A DNA stretch of 64,000 bases, from assembly GCF_027270735.1 (NCBI RefSeq), contig NZ_JAPWIJ010000007.1, positions 248,001-312,000 on the forward strand, read 5' to 3'. A program made the position numbers and the translations under genes. Source of the stretch: Rhodococcus ruber. Lineage in GTDB: Bacteria; Actinomycetota; Actinomycetes; Mycobacteriales; Mycobacteriaceae. Position 1 is the first letter of the stretch; each line of letters begins with the position of its first letter. Under the pieces are notes generated by a model that did not search any database, was not told the origin of the DNA, and was given only the letters and a program-made list of their open reading frames with translations. Below are positions 26,374-33,852 of the stretch, one piece after another.

Positions 26374-26781
26374 TCATCGGCTCAGCATGGTGTCGATGGC
26401 GGCGGCCGAAAGTTCGAACTTGGAAAGGAACCCGACGGCCGAGCTCATTTCCACCAGGTCCACGAAGTCGTCCTCGTCGTGCGTGGACACCAGAATGATC
26501 GCCGGCTTCGGTGTGAAGACCAGCGAATCGAGTGCTTCGACGACGTCGAAGCCGTTGTCCGTGCCGAGATCGATATCCACCAATACCAGACTGGGGTGCG
26601 TCGACTGTGCGGCGCGAATTGCGTCGGGCAACGTCGATGCCGTTCCGACCACGACGATGCCCGCCGACTCGAGCAGCCGACTCGCAGCGACGCAATACGC
26701 GTCGCTGTCGTCGACTATCAAACACCGCAGGCCAAAAGACGTCACTCCATCGAGGGTGTCAGAAATCGCGGGGGCCGGCAT
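26374..26781 (-). CDS. Stand-alone receiver-domain protein
   Basis: A 135-residue single-domain response regulator. LIVDDSDAY supplies the acidic pair, VLVDIDLGT the phospho-acceptor Asp, ILVSTHDE the Thr and GFLSKFEL the Lys, so it should be phosphorylated. There is no output domain. It lies on the minus strand between the NarL regulator and the histidine kinase and starts 36 bases from the kinase start, divergently. It may act as a phosphate sink or as a diffusible modulator of the kinase. Confidence 0.88.
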   Translation of the reverse strand: MPAPAISDTLDGVTSFGLRCLIVDDSDAYCVAASRLLESAGIVVVGTASTLPDAIRAAQSTHPSLVLVDIDLGTDNGFDVVEALDSLVFTPKPAIILVSTHDEDDFVDLVEMSSAVGFLSKFELSAAAIDTMLSR

Positions 26782-26817
26782 TCCGGCTAACGGTACTTTC
26801 GCCTCCCGGGTTCGACG

Positions 26818-28635
26818 ATGACTGGCGAGATCGCACTCCGCGATCGGCTCACGACGCTCGTTCTTCGGCCGAGCTCGCCACCGGTGGCGTGGGGCGCAGT
26901 GCTGGCCGCTGCGTTGATCGTGGCCGAGGTATTCATCGTGCTGCTCCTCAAACGAGTTGCCCCCGAGAACGCCTTCGGAGCCATCTTCCTGTTCGGCGTT
27001 CTGGTGGTGTCGGCGGGTTGGGGCTTCCGATTGTCGATAGCAACGTCAGTGGCAAGCGCTGCCGCATACGCCTACATCCACGTCATCGAAAGCAGTGAAA
27101 GCCTGGTCCCTGCGGTCATCGTTTTTCTTGTGTTGGCACTGCTCACCAATATGCTCGTCGGCCAATCACGATTGCGCGCAGCCGAATCCGATCAACGGCG
27201 CCGTGAAGCAGACTTGCTCGCATTGTTCGCGCGAACGATGTTGCGCTCGGACTACACACCCGAGATGCTCGACGCCGCCAGCAGCCGACTGGCTGCTGTG
27301 CTCGACCTGCCCTACGCGGCGTTGGGGTCCGAAGACGCTCCCGTGTCGGCGGATCAGGAGAAGACCCTGATGCACGACGGGCCCGTGGTGACGGCGTCCC
27401 TCGTCGTACCCGCCAATCTGGATCCGACGGTGTCTCGCCGTATCCGACGGGTCGTGCCATCGATCGAGGCTCTGCTGGCCGCCGCGCGCGAGCGGCAGGA
27501 CATGCACGGCCGTACCGTCGCGCTTGCACGACAACAAACTTCGCTGCGACGAGTTGCCACCTTGGTCGCGCTGCGAGCCGAACCCGACGATGTGTTCGCG
27601 GCCGTCGCACACGAACTGGCCGACGGTCTCGACAACGAACACGTCTGCGTGGTGCGGTACGCAGAGAGTTACTACACAATCGTGGCCCACCGCGACGATG
27701 TCGAACGGTCACTGACCGTCGGCGACCAGCTGCCGCTCGGTGGACGAAATGTCGCCACTATCGTTGCAGAGACGGGCCGGCCCGCGACCATCGACTTCAC
27801 CACTGCGACAGGAGACATCGCGGCTCGGCTGGAAGGTCGAGGAATTCTGCAGTCCGAGGGCGTACCGATCTCCGTGGACGGTGCCACGTGGGGAGCAATC
27901 ATTCTCGGCACCACCACTGTTCGGGACTTCGTGGGCGACGGCGTGCGAGATCGATTGACCGACTTCGCCGACCTCATCGCCACCGCCGTCTACAACCACG
28001 ACACACGGCTCCAGCTGACGCGGTCCCGATCGCGTGTCGTTGCGGCGGCAGACCAGGCACGACGCGGCATCGAACGTGACCTGCACGACGGCGCGCAGCA
28101 ACGAATAGTCTCGTTGGGAATGGAGCTGCGTGTTGCTCAGGCTGCGGTTCCCCGTCACCTCGGCGAATTACGGGACAGCTTGGACCGCAGTGTCGAAACG
28201 CTGTCTCAGGTGCATACGGATTTGCGAGAGCTCTCGCGCGGCATCCACCCCGCGATACTCTCCCGCGGTGGGTTGGCCCCCGCGCTGAAGACCCTTGCAC
28301 GGCGCAGCCCTGTGCCCGTCTCCCTCACCACCGATATCCCCTCTCGATTGGACGAATCCGTGGAGGTAGCGGCGTATTACGTTGTCGCCGAGGCGTTGAC
28401 GAACACCGCGAAGTACGCCGGTGCCACGGACGTCGAGATCACCGCGCGCGTGATCGACGAGAACCTCGAGCTCACGGTGGTAGACAACGGTCGGGGTGGC
28501 GCGGATCCGAACAACGGGTCGGGTCTGATCGGCCTGCAGGATCGGGTGGCCGCGGTCGGTGGGGCTCTGACCATCTCCAGCCCACCCGGTGTCGGCACGG
28601 TGATCTCGGTAGGGATCGCCCTCACTACCGGGTAG
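26818..28635 (+). CDS. Sensor histidine kinase, HisKA_3 type with GAF domain
   Basis: A 605-residue membrane kinase. Residues 24-115 hold three or four membrane segments resembling the DUF4118/KdpD-like module. A linker and a GAF domain (about 240-400) follow. The phosphorylated histidine lies in the HisKA_3 motif RGIERDLHDGAQQRIVSLGM near residue 420. The ATPase domain has ALTNTAKYA (N box), VVDNGRGG and GLIGLQDRV. It is the probable partner of the NarL-type regulator at 25698 and is divergent from the receiver-only gene. The signal is unknown. Confidence 0.92.
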   Translation: MTGEIALRDRLTTLVLRPSSPPVAWGAVLAAALIVAEVFIVLLLKRVAPENAFGAIFLFGVLVVSAGWGFRLSIATSVASAAAYAYIHVIESSESLVPAVIVFLVLALLTNMLVGQSRLRAAESDQRRREADLLALFARTMLRSDYTPEMLDAASSRLAAVLDLPYAALGSEDAPVSADQEKTLMHDGPVVTASLVVPANLDPTVSRRIRRVVPSIEALLAAARERQDMHGRTVALARQQTSLRRVATLVALRAEPDDVFAAVAHELADGLDNEHVCVVRYAESYYTIVAHRDDVERSLTVGDQLPLGGRNVATIVAETGRPATIDFTTATGDIAARLEGRGILQSEGVPISVDGATWGAIILGTTTVRDFVGDGVRDRLTDFADLIATAVYNHDTRLQLTRSRSRVVAAADQARRGIERDLHDGAQQRIVSLGMELRVAQAAVPRHLGELRDSLDRSVETLSQVHTDLRELSRGIHPAILSRGGLAPALKTLARRSPVPVSLTTDIPSRLDESVEVAAYYVVAEALTNTAKYAGATDVEITARVIDENLELTVVDNGRGGADPNNGSGLIGLQDRVAAVGGALTISSPPGVGTVISVGIALTTG

Positions 28636-28757
28636 CCGGTAGTGGCGACGCCGGTATCCACTCCCCCGAGTTGGACGCCAGCAGCGACGTTTTTGCTGCA
28701 CTCCCGGACCAATGTTGTCGGTACCCCGAAGGAACACCGACACCCCAGGAGCGCACC

Positions 28758-29579
28758 ATGCCGTACATCACCACCACCGACGGAACCGAGATCTACTACA
28801 CCGAGCAGGGCACCGGAAAGCCTGTGCTGCTCAGCCATGGCTGGCCGTTGTCCTCGGACGCATGGCAGCTCGAGCTCAAGTTGCTAGCCGATGCCGGCTA
28901 CCGCGCCATCGCCCATGATCGCCGCGGACACGGCCGGTCCTCGCAGACTGCCGTCGGACACGATATGGACACCTACGCAAAAGATCTCGCCGAACTGGTC
29001 GAGGCGCTCGATCTGCAGGAGCTCACCCTCATCGGTCATTCGACAGGTGGCGGCGAGGTGGTCCGATACGCAGCACAACACGGTGGCAGTCGCGTTGCCC
29101 GCGTCATCACCGCAGGCGCTGTTCCTCCCATCATGGTGCAATCGGAGTCGAACCCGGAGGGCACACCGATCGAGGCATTCGACGACATCCGCACCGGTGT
29201 TCTCACCGATCGCTCGCAGTTCTACCAGGACTTGTCCGAGCCGTTCTTCGGAGCCAATCGTGAGGGCTCGAACGTCTCGCAGGGAGCCAAGGACGACTTC
29301 TGGCGTCAGGGCATGCTCGTCAATCTCACCGCCGCGTACGACTGCGTGAAGGCCTTCTCCGAGACCGACTTCACCGAAGATCTGAAAGCTCTCACCGTTC
29401 CGATTTTCATCGCACACGGTGACGACGACCAAATCGTTCCGATCGCTGCGGCAGCACTGAAGACTGTAGAGCTCGTCAAGGACGGCACCCTCAAGGTGTA
29501 CCCCGGCGCGCCGCACGGCATCTACGGCGAATACCAGAAGGCCCTGGACGCAGATATTCTCGCCTTCATCTCGAAGTAG
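28758..29579 (+). CDS. Alpha/beta hydrolase (perhydrolase/haloperoxidase-like)
   Basis: A 273-residue cytoplasmic hydrolase of the non-heme chloroperoxidase/arylesterase group. The oxyanion region LLSHGWPLSSDAW, nucleophile motif GHSTGGGE (Ser near residue 97), an Asp in HGDDDQIVP and His in PGAPHGIY make up the triad. HDRRGHGRSSQ is typical of this family. The ATG follows AGGAG by 6 bases. The gene ends at a hairpin. Natural substrate is not known; the family hydrolyses esters and can perhydrolyse carboxylic acids in vitro. Confidence 0.9.
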   Translation: MPYITTTDGTEIYYTEQGTGKPVLLSHGWPLSSDAWQLELKLLADAGYRAIAHDRRGHGRSSQTAVGHDMDTYAKDLAELVEALDLQELTLIGHSTGGGEVVRYAAQHGGSRVARVITAGAVPPIMVQSESNPEGTPIEAFDDIRTGVLTDRSQFYQDLSEPFFGANREGSNVSQGAKDDFWRQGMLVNLTAAYDCVKAFSETDFTEDLKALTVPIFIAHGDDDQIVPIAAAALKTVELVKDGTLKVYPGAPHGIYGEYQKALDADILAFISK

Positions 29580-29588
29580 ACAGAACCG

Positions 29589-29618
29589 CCCAGGTGGCGA
29601 CCACCGTCGCCACCTGGG
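29589..29618 (+). terminator. Terminator hairpin between hydrolase and MFS genes
   Basis: A perfect 12-bp stem (29589-29600 with 29607-29618) with a 6-base loop begins 9 bases after the hydrolase stop. No T run follows. Confidence 0.7.
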
Positions 29619-29645
29619 TCCACCTCGGAAAGAGAGCGAAGATCG

Positions 29646-31256
29646 ATGAACACGATTGTTGGTACATCGGCATGGGCTCCGCTACGAAACACCATGTACC
29701 GCAGCCTGTTCATCGCGCAGTTGGTCTCCAACATCGGTGGGTGGATGCAGACGGTCGGCGCGCAGTGGTTTCTGGTCGAGCGAGAAGCGTCGACCACCGT
29801 CATCGCCGCTGTACAAACGGCCAGTTTGCTCCCCACCCTGCTGTTGGCCCTGTTGGCTGGGGCGTTGGCCGATGCGCTCGATCGCCGGGTCCTCCTGATC
29901 GTCGTCGGTTGTGCATCGATGCTCACTGCAGGCATTCTCACCGCACTCGCGTGGACCGACACCTTGTCTCCGTGGGGACTGCTCGCGTGCACGTTCGTCC
30001 TCGGTTGCTGGTCGGCGCTGTCCGCTCCGGCGTGGCAAGCGATTCAGCCTGAACTGGTTCCGCGTGAACAGATTCCGGCGGCTTCTGCGCTGGGTGGCGT
30101 CACCGTGAACGGTGCGAGAGCGATCGGGCCGGCACTCGCCGGAGTCCTGGTGGCCGTCTCCGGGCCGACCTTCGTGTTCGCCATCAACGCGGTGTCCTTC
30201 CTCGCCACGCTGGGTGTCTTGATCGCGTGGAAGCGCCCACGCAACGTCGTCGTGGATCGGGAGGGTTTGGCAGAGTCGATCGTCTCCGGGGTGCGCTACA
30301 TCCGATCCGGTCCGGTGATTCGGCGAATCATCCTGCGCTCGGCGCTGTTTGCATTTCCGGCGTCCGCGTTGTGGGCGCTTCTACCCTCGGCATCGTCGGC
30401 GGTCCTCGGGCTCGGGGCCGTCGGGTACGGCGTGCTGTTGGGTGTACTGGGTGTCGGAGCCATCGCGGGCGTCGCGCTGACGCCCGTGTTGAGGAAGAAC
30501 TTCGGCGCGAACACCCTCCTCATCGGTTCGGCCGTCGGGTACGCCGTCGGGATGGCGGCAGTTGCGTGGCTACCGTTGTGGTTGGTGGTTCCGGCGCTGC
30601 TGCTCTCGGGCATCGCGTGGATCACTACCTTGACCGCACTGAACGCATCGATTCAACTGTCGCTTGCGTCCTGGGTGCGTGCTCGCGGAATGTCGGTGTA
30701 CCTACTGGTGTTCATGGGCGCGCAGGCTGTCGGCTCACTGGCGTGGGGTTGGCTGGCGTCCAAAATCGGCATAGTGGATGCACTGGCGGTGGCAGTCGGG
30801 GTACTCGTGGTGGTGGCGGCCAGTGTCGCGGTGCTCCCCTTGCACCCCGAGACGGGGACTCTCGACCGAGCTGTCTCCGTTGCATGGCCCACCCCGACGG
30901 TTCTGCTCGAACCCGTGCCCGAGGACGGTCCGGTGCGCGTCACCATCACCTATCGAGTGATGAAAGATTCTGTCGACGATTTCATCTCGTCGATGGCACC
31001 GGTGGGTGCCGCACGGAAACGAACAGGTGCGTATTCCTGGAACCTGTACCGCAGCCTGGACGTGAACGACACGATGGTCGAGCAATTCACCATCCCGTCT
31101 TGGAACCAATACCGGCGTCAACGAGAGGAGCGATGGACCGGATCCGACCACGAAGTGATGCAGAACGCGTTGGCCCACGCGGTCGGAGAAGCCACCCAAA
31201 CCGAGACACACGACATTGCGATTCCATTGCGCACCAGCAGGAAAGGAAGAACATGA
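29646..31256 (+). CDS. MFS transporter of the MFS_3 (EntS-like) group
   Basis: A 536-residue inner-membrane exporter. About 12 membrane segments occupy residues 20-410, with LYFIA-like start replaced by SLFIAQLVSNIGGWMQTVGA and the loop DALDRRVLL. Residues 425-520 form a soluble C-terminal ferredoxin-like (ABM-type) domain (VRVTITYRVMKDSVDDF; TMVEQFTIPSWNQYRRQ), a known feature of the MFS_3 family. Its TGA overlaps the ATG of the following VOC protein gene (ATGA), so the two are translationally coupled. The exported compound is unknown; siderophores or drugs are family precedents. Confidence 0.87.
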   Translation: MNTIVGTSAWAPLRNTMYRSLFIAQLVSNIGGWMQTVGAQWFLVEREASTTVIAAVQTASLLPTLLLALLAGALADALDRRVLLIVVGCASMLTAGILTALAWTDTLSPWGLLACTFVLGCWSALSAPAWQAIQPELVPREQIPAASALGGVTVNGARAIGPALAGVLVAVSGPTFVFAINAVSFLATLGVLIAWKRPRNVVVDREGLAESIVSGVRYIRSGPVIRRIILRSALFAFPASALWALLPSASSAVLGLGAVGYGVLLGVLGVGAIAGVALTPVLRKNFGANTLLIGSAVGYAVGMAAVAWLPLWLVVPALLLSGIAWITTLTALNASIQLSLASWVRARGMSVYLLVFMGAQAVGSLAWGWLASKIGIVDALAVAVGVLVVVAASVAVLPLHPETGTLDRAVSVAWPTPTVLLEPVPEDGPVRVTITYRVMKDSVDDFISSMAPVGAARKRTGAYSWNLYRSLDVNDTMVEQFTIPSWNQYRRQREERWTGSDHEVMQNALAHAVGEATQTETHDIAIPLRTSRKGRT

Positions 31257-31648
31257 CCTCGATCTCCCAGGTGGGAAACGTCTTCTATTTCGCCGACGAT
31301 CTCCCCGCCGCCATCGAGTGGTACCGAGCGCTGCTGGGAATCGATCCCGTCGACGAGCATCCGCAACTCGCAGCCTTCGACGTATCCGGAACTCGTCTGA
31401 CCGTCCACCTGACCGACACCTACAACCGGCCGGCCGGAACTGCCGGCTCGGTGTCCTACTGGGATGTCGACGACGTGGACGCGGTGGTCGCACACTGCGT
31501 CAGCCGCGGAGGCGTCGCGCATCGGGGACCCAAAACCGTGTTCACCGGCGAGCGGCTCTGCCAGGTACTCGATCCCTTCGGCAACCTCATCGGCTTCAGG
31601 CAGCCAACGGCAGTCAGCGAAAACCGAAGTGACACGGCCGGACCATGA
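31253..31648 (+). CDS. VOC (glyoxalase/bleomycin resistance-like) protein
   Basis: A 131-residue vicinal oxygen chelate protein. YFADDLPAAIEWYRALLG and the closing QVLDPFGNLIGFRQ are typical. Overlap with the MFS stop codon suggests that both act on the same compound, for example binding or modifying what the pump exports. Metal ligands cannot be assigned with certainty; the His/Glu pattern is incomplete. AAAGGAAG lies 4 bases before the ATG. Confidence 0.87.
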   Translation: MTSISQVGNVFYFADDLPAAIEWYRALLGIDPVDEHPQLAAFDVSGTRLTVHLTDTYNRPAGTAGSVSYWDVDDVDAVVAHCVSRGGVAHRGPKTVFTGERLCQVLDPFGNLIGFRQPTAVSENRSDTAGP

Positions 31649-31675
31649 ATTGGCTGGTGTCTCGGTGCGCTGAGA

Positions 31676-32299
31676 ATGGGGGTGGCCCCTCTCCATGCCA
31701 TACGCCACGATGACCACGTGAGCTTCGAATTGTGTGACGATGCGTCGGCCGGTCAGTGGCTGCTCGATCAGAATCTCCCCTGGTACCACTTGGCTGGTCG
31801 GGGTCCCATCGGGTTCGAGAAGTACGCGCGGGTGTTGTTCATACCCGATCCGGATTTTCCGGGGCAATCCACCGGCGACGTCGAATTCGAGCAGAAGATC
31901 AGCGAACTGGCGCAGGTCGGCGTGGCACTCGACGTCCTGTCTCGCTACACGACCACGCCGGACGAGTGCTACTTCGCTCTGTGGGACGGATGGAGTTCGA
32001 TCGACATCGCCTCACAGCCGAAGTTCAAGGTCCCGAACCGTGACTACTTTCTCTTTCGAGGTTCACTCGCGGACTACGAGAATTGGAGCAGCGATGATCC
32101 AGTCCTCTGGCCGCACGGCGACTCACCAGATCCCGCTTTCATCTGGCCTGCCGATCGTGCGTGGTGCATCACCAATGATGTCGACCCTCACTTCGCGACG
32201 GTCGCAGGCAGCGCCGAGGCCGTCGACCGCGTTCTGGCCGAGACGGTCATAGATACCGTCACCGACCACCCCGACATCGAGCCGTCCTACTGGGACTGA
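31676..32299 (+). CDS. Conserved actinobacterial protein of unknown function
   Basis: A protein of up to 207 residues, acidic and rich in Trp and Asp. Visible sequences are WYHLAGRGPIGFEKYARVLF, FALWDGWSSID and PAFIWPADRAWCITNDVDPH. Similar proteins occur in mycobacteria, rhodococci and streptomycetes without assigned function. No membrane segment is present. The ATG at 31676 lacks a good ribosome site and a GTG 42 bases downstream is an alternative. It precedes the Fpg/Nei glycosylase gene. Confidence 0.75.
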   Translation: MGVAPLHAIRHDDHVSFELCDDASAGQWLLDQNLPWYHLAGRGPIGFEKYARVLFIPDPDFPGQSTGDVEFEQKISELAQVGVALDVLSRYTTTPDECYFALWDGWSSIDIASQPKFKVPNRDYFLFRGSLADYENWSSDDPVLWPHGDSPDPAFIWPADRAWCITNDVDPHFATVAGSAEAVDRVLAETVIDTVTDHPDIEPSYWD

Positions 32300-32354
32300 A
32301 CGTTCGGATCGACGGATCCGCGCATACTGCTGACCAATTGGGTACACCGGATGC

Positions 32355-33173
32355 ATGCCCGAACTACCCGAAGTCGAAAACGCTCGACAGGTCGTCGAAA
32401 AAGCTCTCGATCGTGTCATCGTCGACATCGATGACACCGACTCCTTCGAATGCCGACCGCACATGCCAGGCGATATTGCCCGAGCGTTGACGGGCGGGAA
32501 ACTCACCGAGGCACGTCGACAGGGCAAGGCGATGTGGTGCGAAACCATCACGGCCGACGGCTCAAGCGGCCCGACCCTGGGCATTCACCTCGGCATGGGT
32601 GGACGTGTCATCGTCACTGCTCCCGACGGCGAGCGGACGTCGCAGTACGGCGGAGGCGATCCTCACGTCGGTGAGCGTGCAACAGACAAGCCGGAGTGGA
32701 CGCGCTTCTCCATGACGTTCGACGACGGCGGCCAGCTTCGGCTCTTCGACAAGCGCCGCCTCGGCCGGGTTCGACTCGAGCCCGACATCGATGCTCTCGG
32801 ACCGGATGCCGCGGAGATCACGCGCGACGAGTTTCGGCACCGAATCGGTTCCAGCGGTGCACCTCTCAAAGCGAGGCTGCTCGATCAGGCCGCGATCGCA
32901 GGAGTCGGTAATCTGCTGGCCGACGAGGTGCTGTGGCAGAGCGAGCAATCACCGTCCAGACGCGCCAAGTCGCTGACGACAGAAGAACTCGACGAGCTTC
33001 GGGTCATTCTGCGTCGCGCGATCAGATCGGCGATCAAGAAGGGTGGCGTGCACACCGGGGAGATCATTCCGTTCCGCAAGGCGGATGCGGCATGTCCTCG
33101 GTGTGGTGCGCCCATGACTCGCGGGACAGTCGGCGGACGTACCACCTGGTGGTGCTCGCGCGAGCAGGCCTGA
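32355..33173 (+). CDS. Fpg/Nei family DNA glycosylase
   Basis: A 272-residue base-excision repair enzyme. PELPEVEN gives the catalytic Pro2/Glu3, Lys58 in the RRQGKAM segment the beta-lyase lysine, and the helix-two-turns-helix is at IAGVGNLLADEVLW near residue 180. The C-terminal zinc finger has CPRC and then only WWC followed by SRE; the fourth cysteine of the usual CxxC is a glutamate. The enzyme removes oxidised bases and nicks the strand. Hydrophobic LGIHLGMGGRV is typical. Whether zinc is still bound is unclear. Confidence 0.9.
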   Translation: MPELPEVENARQVVEKALDRVIVDIDDTDSFECRPHMPGDIARALTGGKLTEARRQGKAMWCETITADGSSGPTLGIHLGMGGRVIVTAPDGERTSQYGGGDPHVGERATDKPEWTRFSMTFDDGGQLRLFDKRRLGRVRLEPDIDALGPDAAEITRDEFRHRIGSSGAPLKARLLDQAAIAGVGNLLADEVLWQSEQSPSRRAKSLTTEELDELRVILRRAIRSAIKKGGVHTGEIIPFRKADAACPRCGAPMTRGTVGGRTTWWCSREQA

Positions 33174-33186
33174 GCGGAAGATACAG

Positions 33187-33212
33187 AAGGCCGGCCCCGG
33201 GGGGCCGGCCTT
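33187..33212. terminator. Bidirectional hairpin between convergent genes
   Basis: A 12-bp GC-rich stem (AAGGCCGGCCCC and GGGGCCGGCCTT) with a 2-base loop lies between the glycosylase gene and the SRPBCC gene, which converge. It can terminate either transcript. Confidence 0.8.
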
Positions 33213-33241
33213 CATAGTCGATCGATCCGTATCTCAGTCGA

Positions 33242-33706
33242 TCAGGACGTCGCTTCCACTGCGAGGCGAGCGAGAGTGTCGTTCAGTTGATCCTCTGTGA
33301 CCAACGGAAACTTGATCTGCTCGAGCAGCTTCTTGTCCGTGACCTTGGACCAGTCGTAGGTATGGCGCACCAAGGTCTCGTTGGGACCTTGCGACTCCAA
33401 CTCCCACAACCACTCCCAGCCGGGAGGCTCGTTGCCGGCGGGGGCTGTCTTCCAGGCGAGCAGCTTGTCTTTGATGTAGCCGCTCACCACATTGTCGGTC
33501 TGGTACTCGCCGCCCATGTGATCGCCCTGCATATTCATCGTGAACTTCTCGCCGACCTTCTGAATTCGATCGGCGTGGTCCACGCTGCGTACGAAGCCTG
33601 ATCCATCGAGCGCCTGGTGCCGCTCGGGATTGGACAGGACGTCGAATACTGCGTCGACGGGTGCCTCGATGGTGCGTTCGACTGTGACCTTGGCATTGTC
33701 TGTCAT
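33242..33706 (-). CDS. SRPBCC family protein
   Basis: A 154-residue START-like protein. It begins ATIEAPVDAVFDVLSNPERH-like (here RTIEAPVDAVFDVLSNPERH near residue 11), ends in a long C-terminal helix, and has DNVVSGYIKDKLLAWK in the middle. Such proteins bind hydrophobic ligands in an internal cavity. The start at 33706 is favoured over an ATG 33 bases upstream because MTDNAK is the usual beginning. It stands alone between a convergent glycosylase gene and the TerD-nuclease gene. Confidence 0.85.
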   Translation of the reverse strand: MTDNAKVTVERTIEAPVDAVFDVLSNPERHQALDGSGFVRSVDHADRIQKVGEKFTMNMQGDHMGGEYQTDNVVSGYIKDKLLAWKTAPAGNEPPGWEWLWELESQGPNETLVRHTYDWSKVTDKKLLEQIKFPLVTEDQLNDTLARLAVEATS

Positions 33707-33852
33707 GCGTACCGGGTGCCCACTGTGCGTCGTCCTCAATCATGACGTTCGCACAGAACTCGTTTGGCCTGAACCGACTGAACATTCAACCGCGTAGTCG
33801 ACGGGTCGGTTGTGCTGCATCCCGTCGTGGGGCATTCCAAGATCTCGGCTAC

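Noticed and set aside
29646..31256. The soluble C-terminal domain of the MFS exporter as a novel fusion
   Set aside because: The same architecture is a standard feature of the MFS_3 family.
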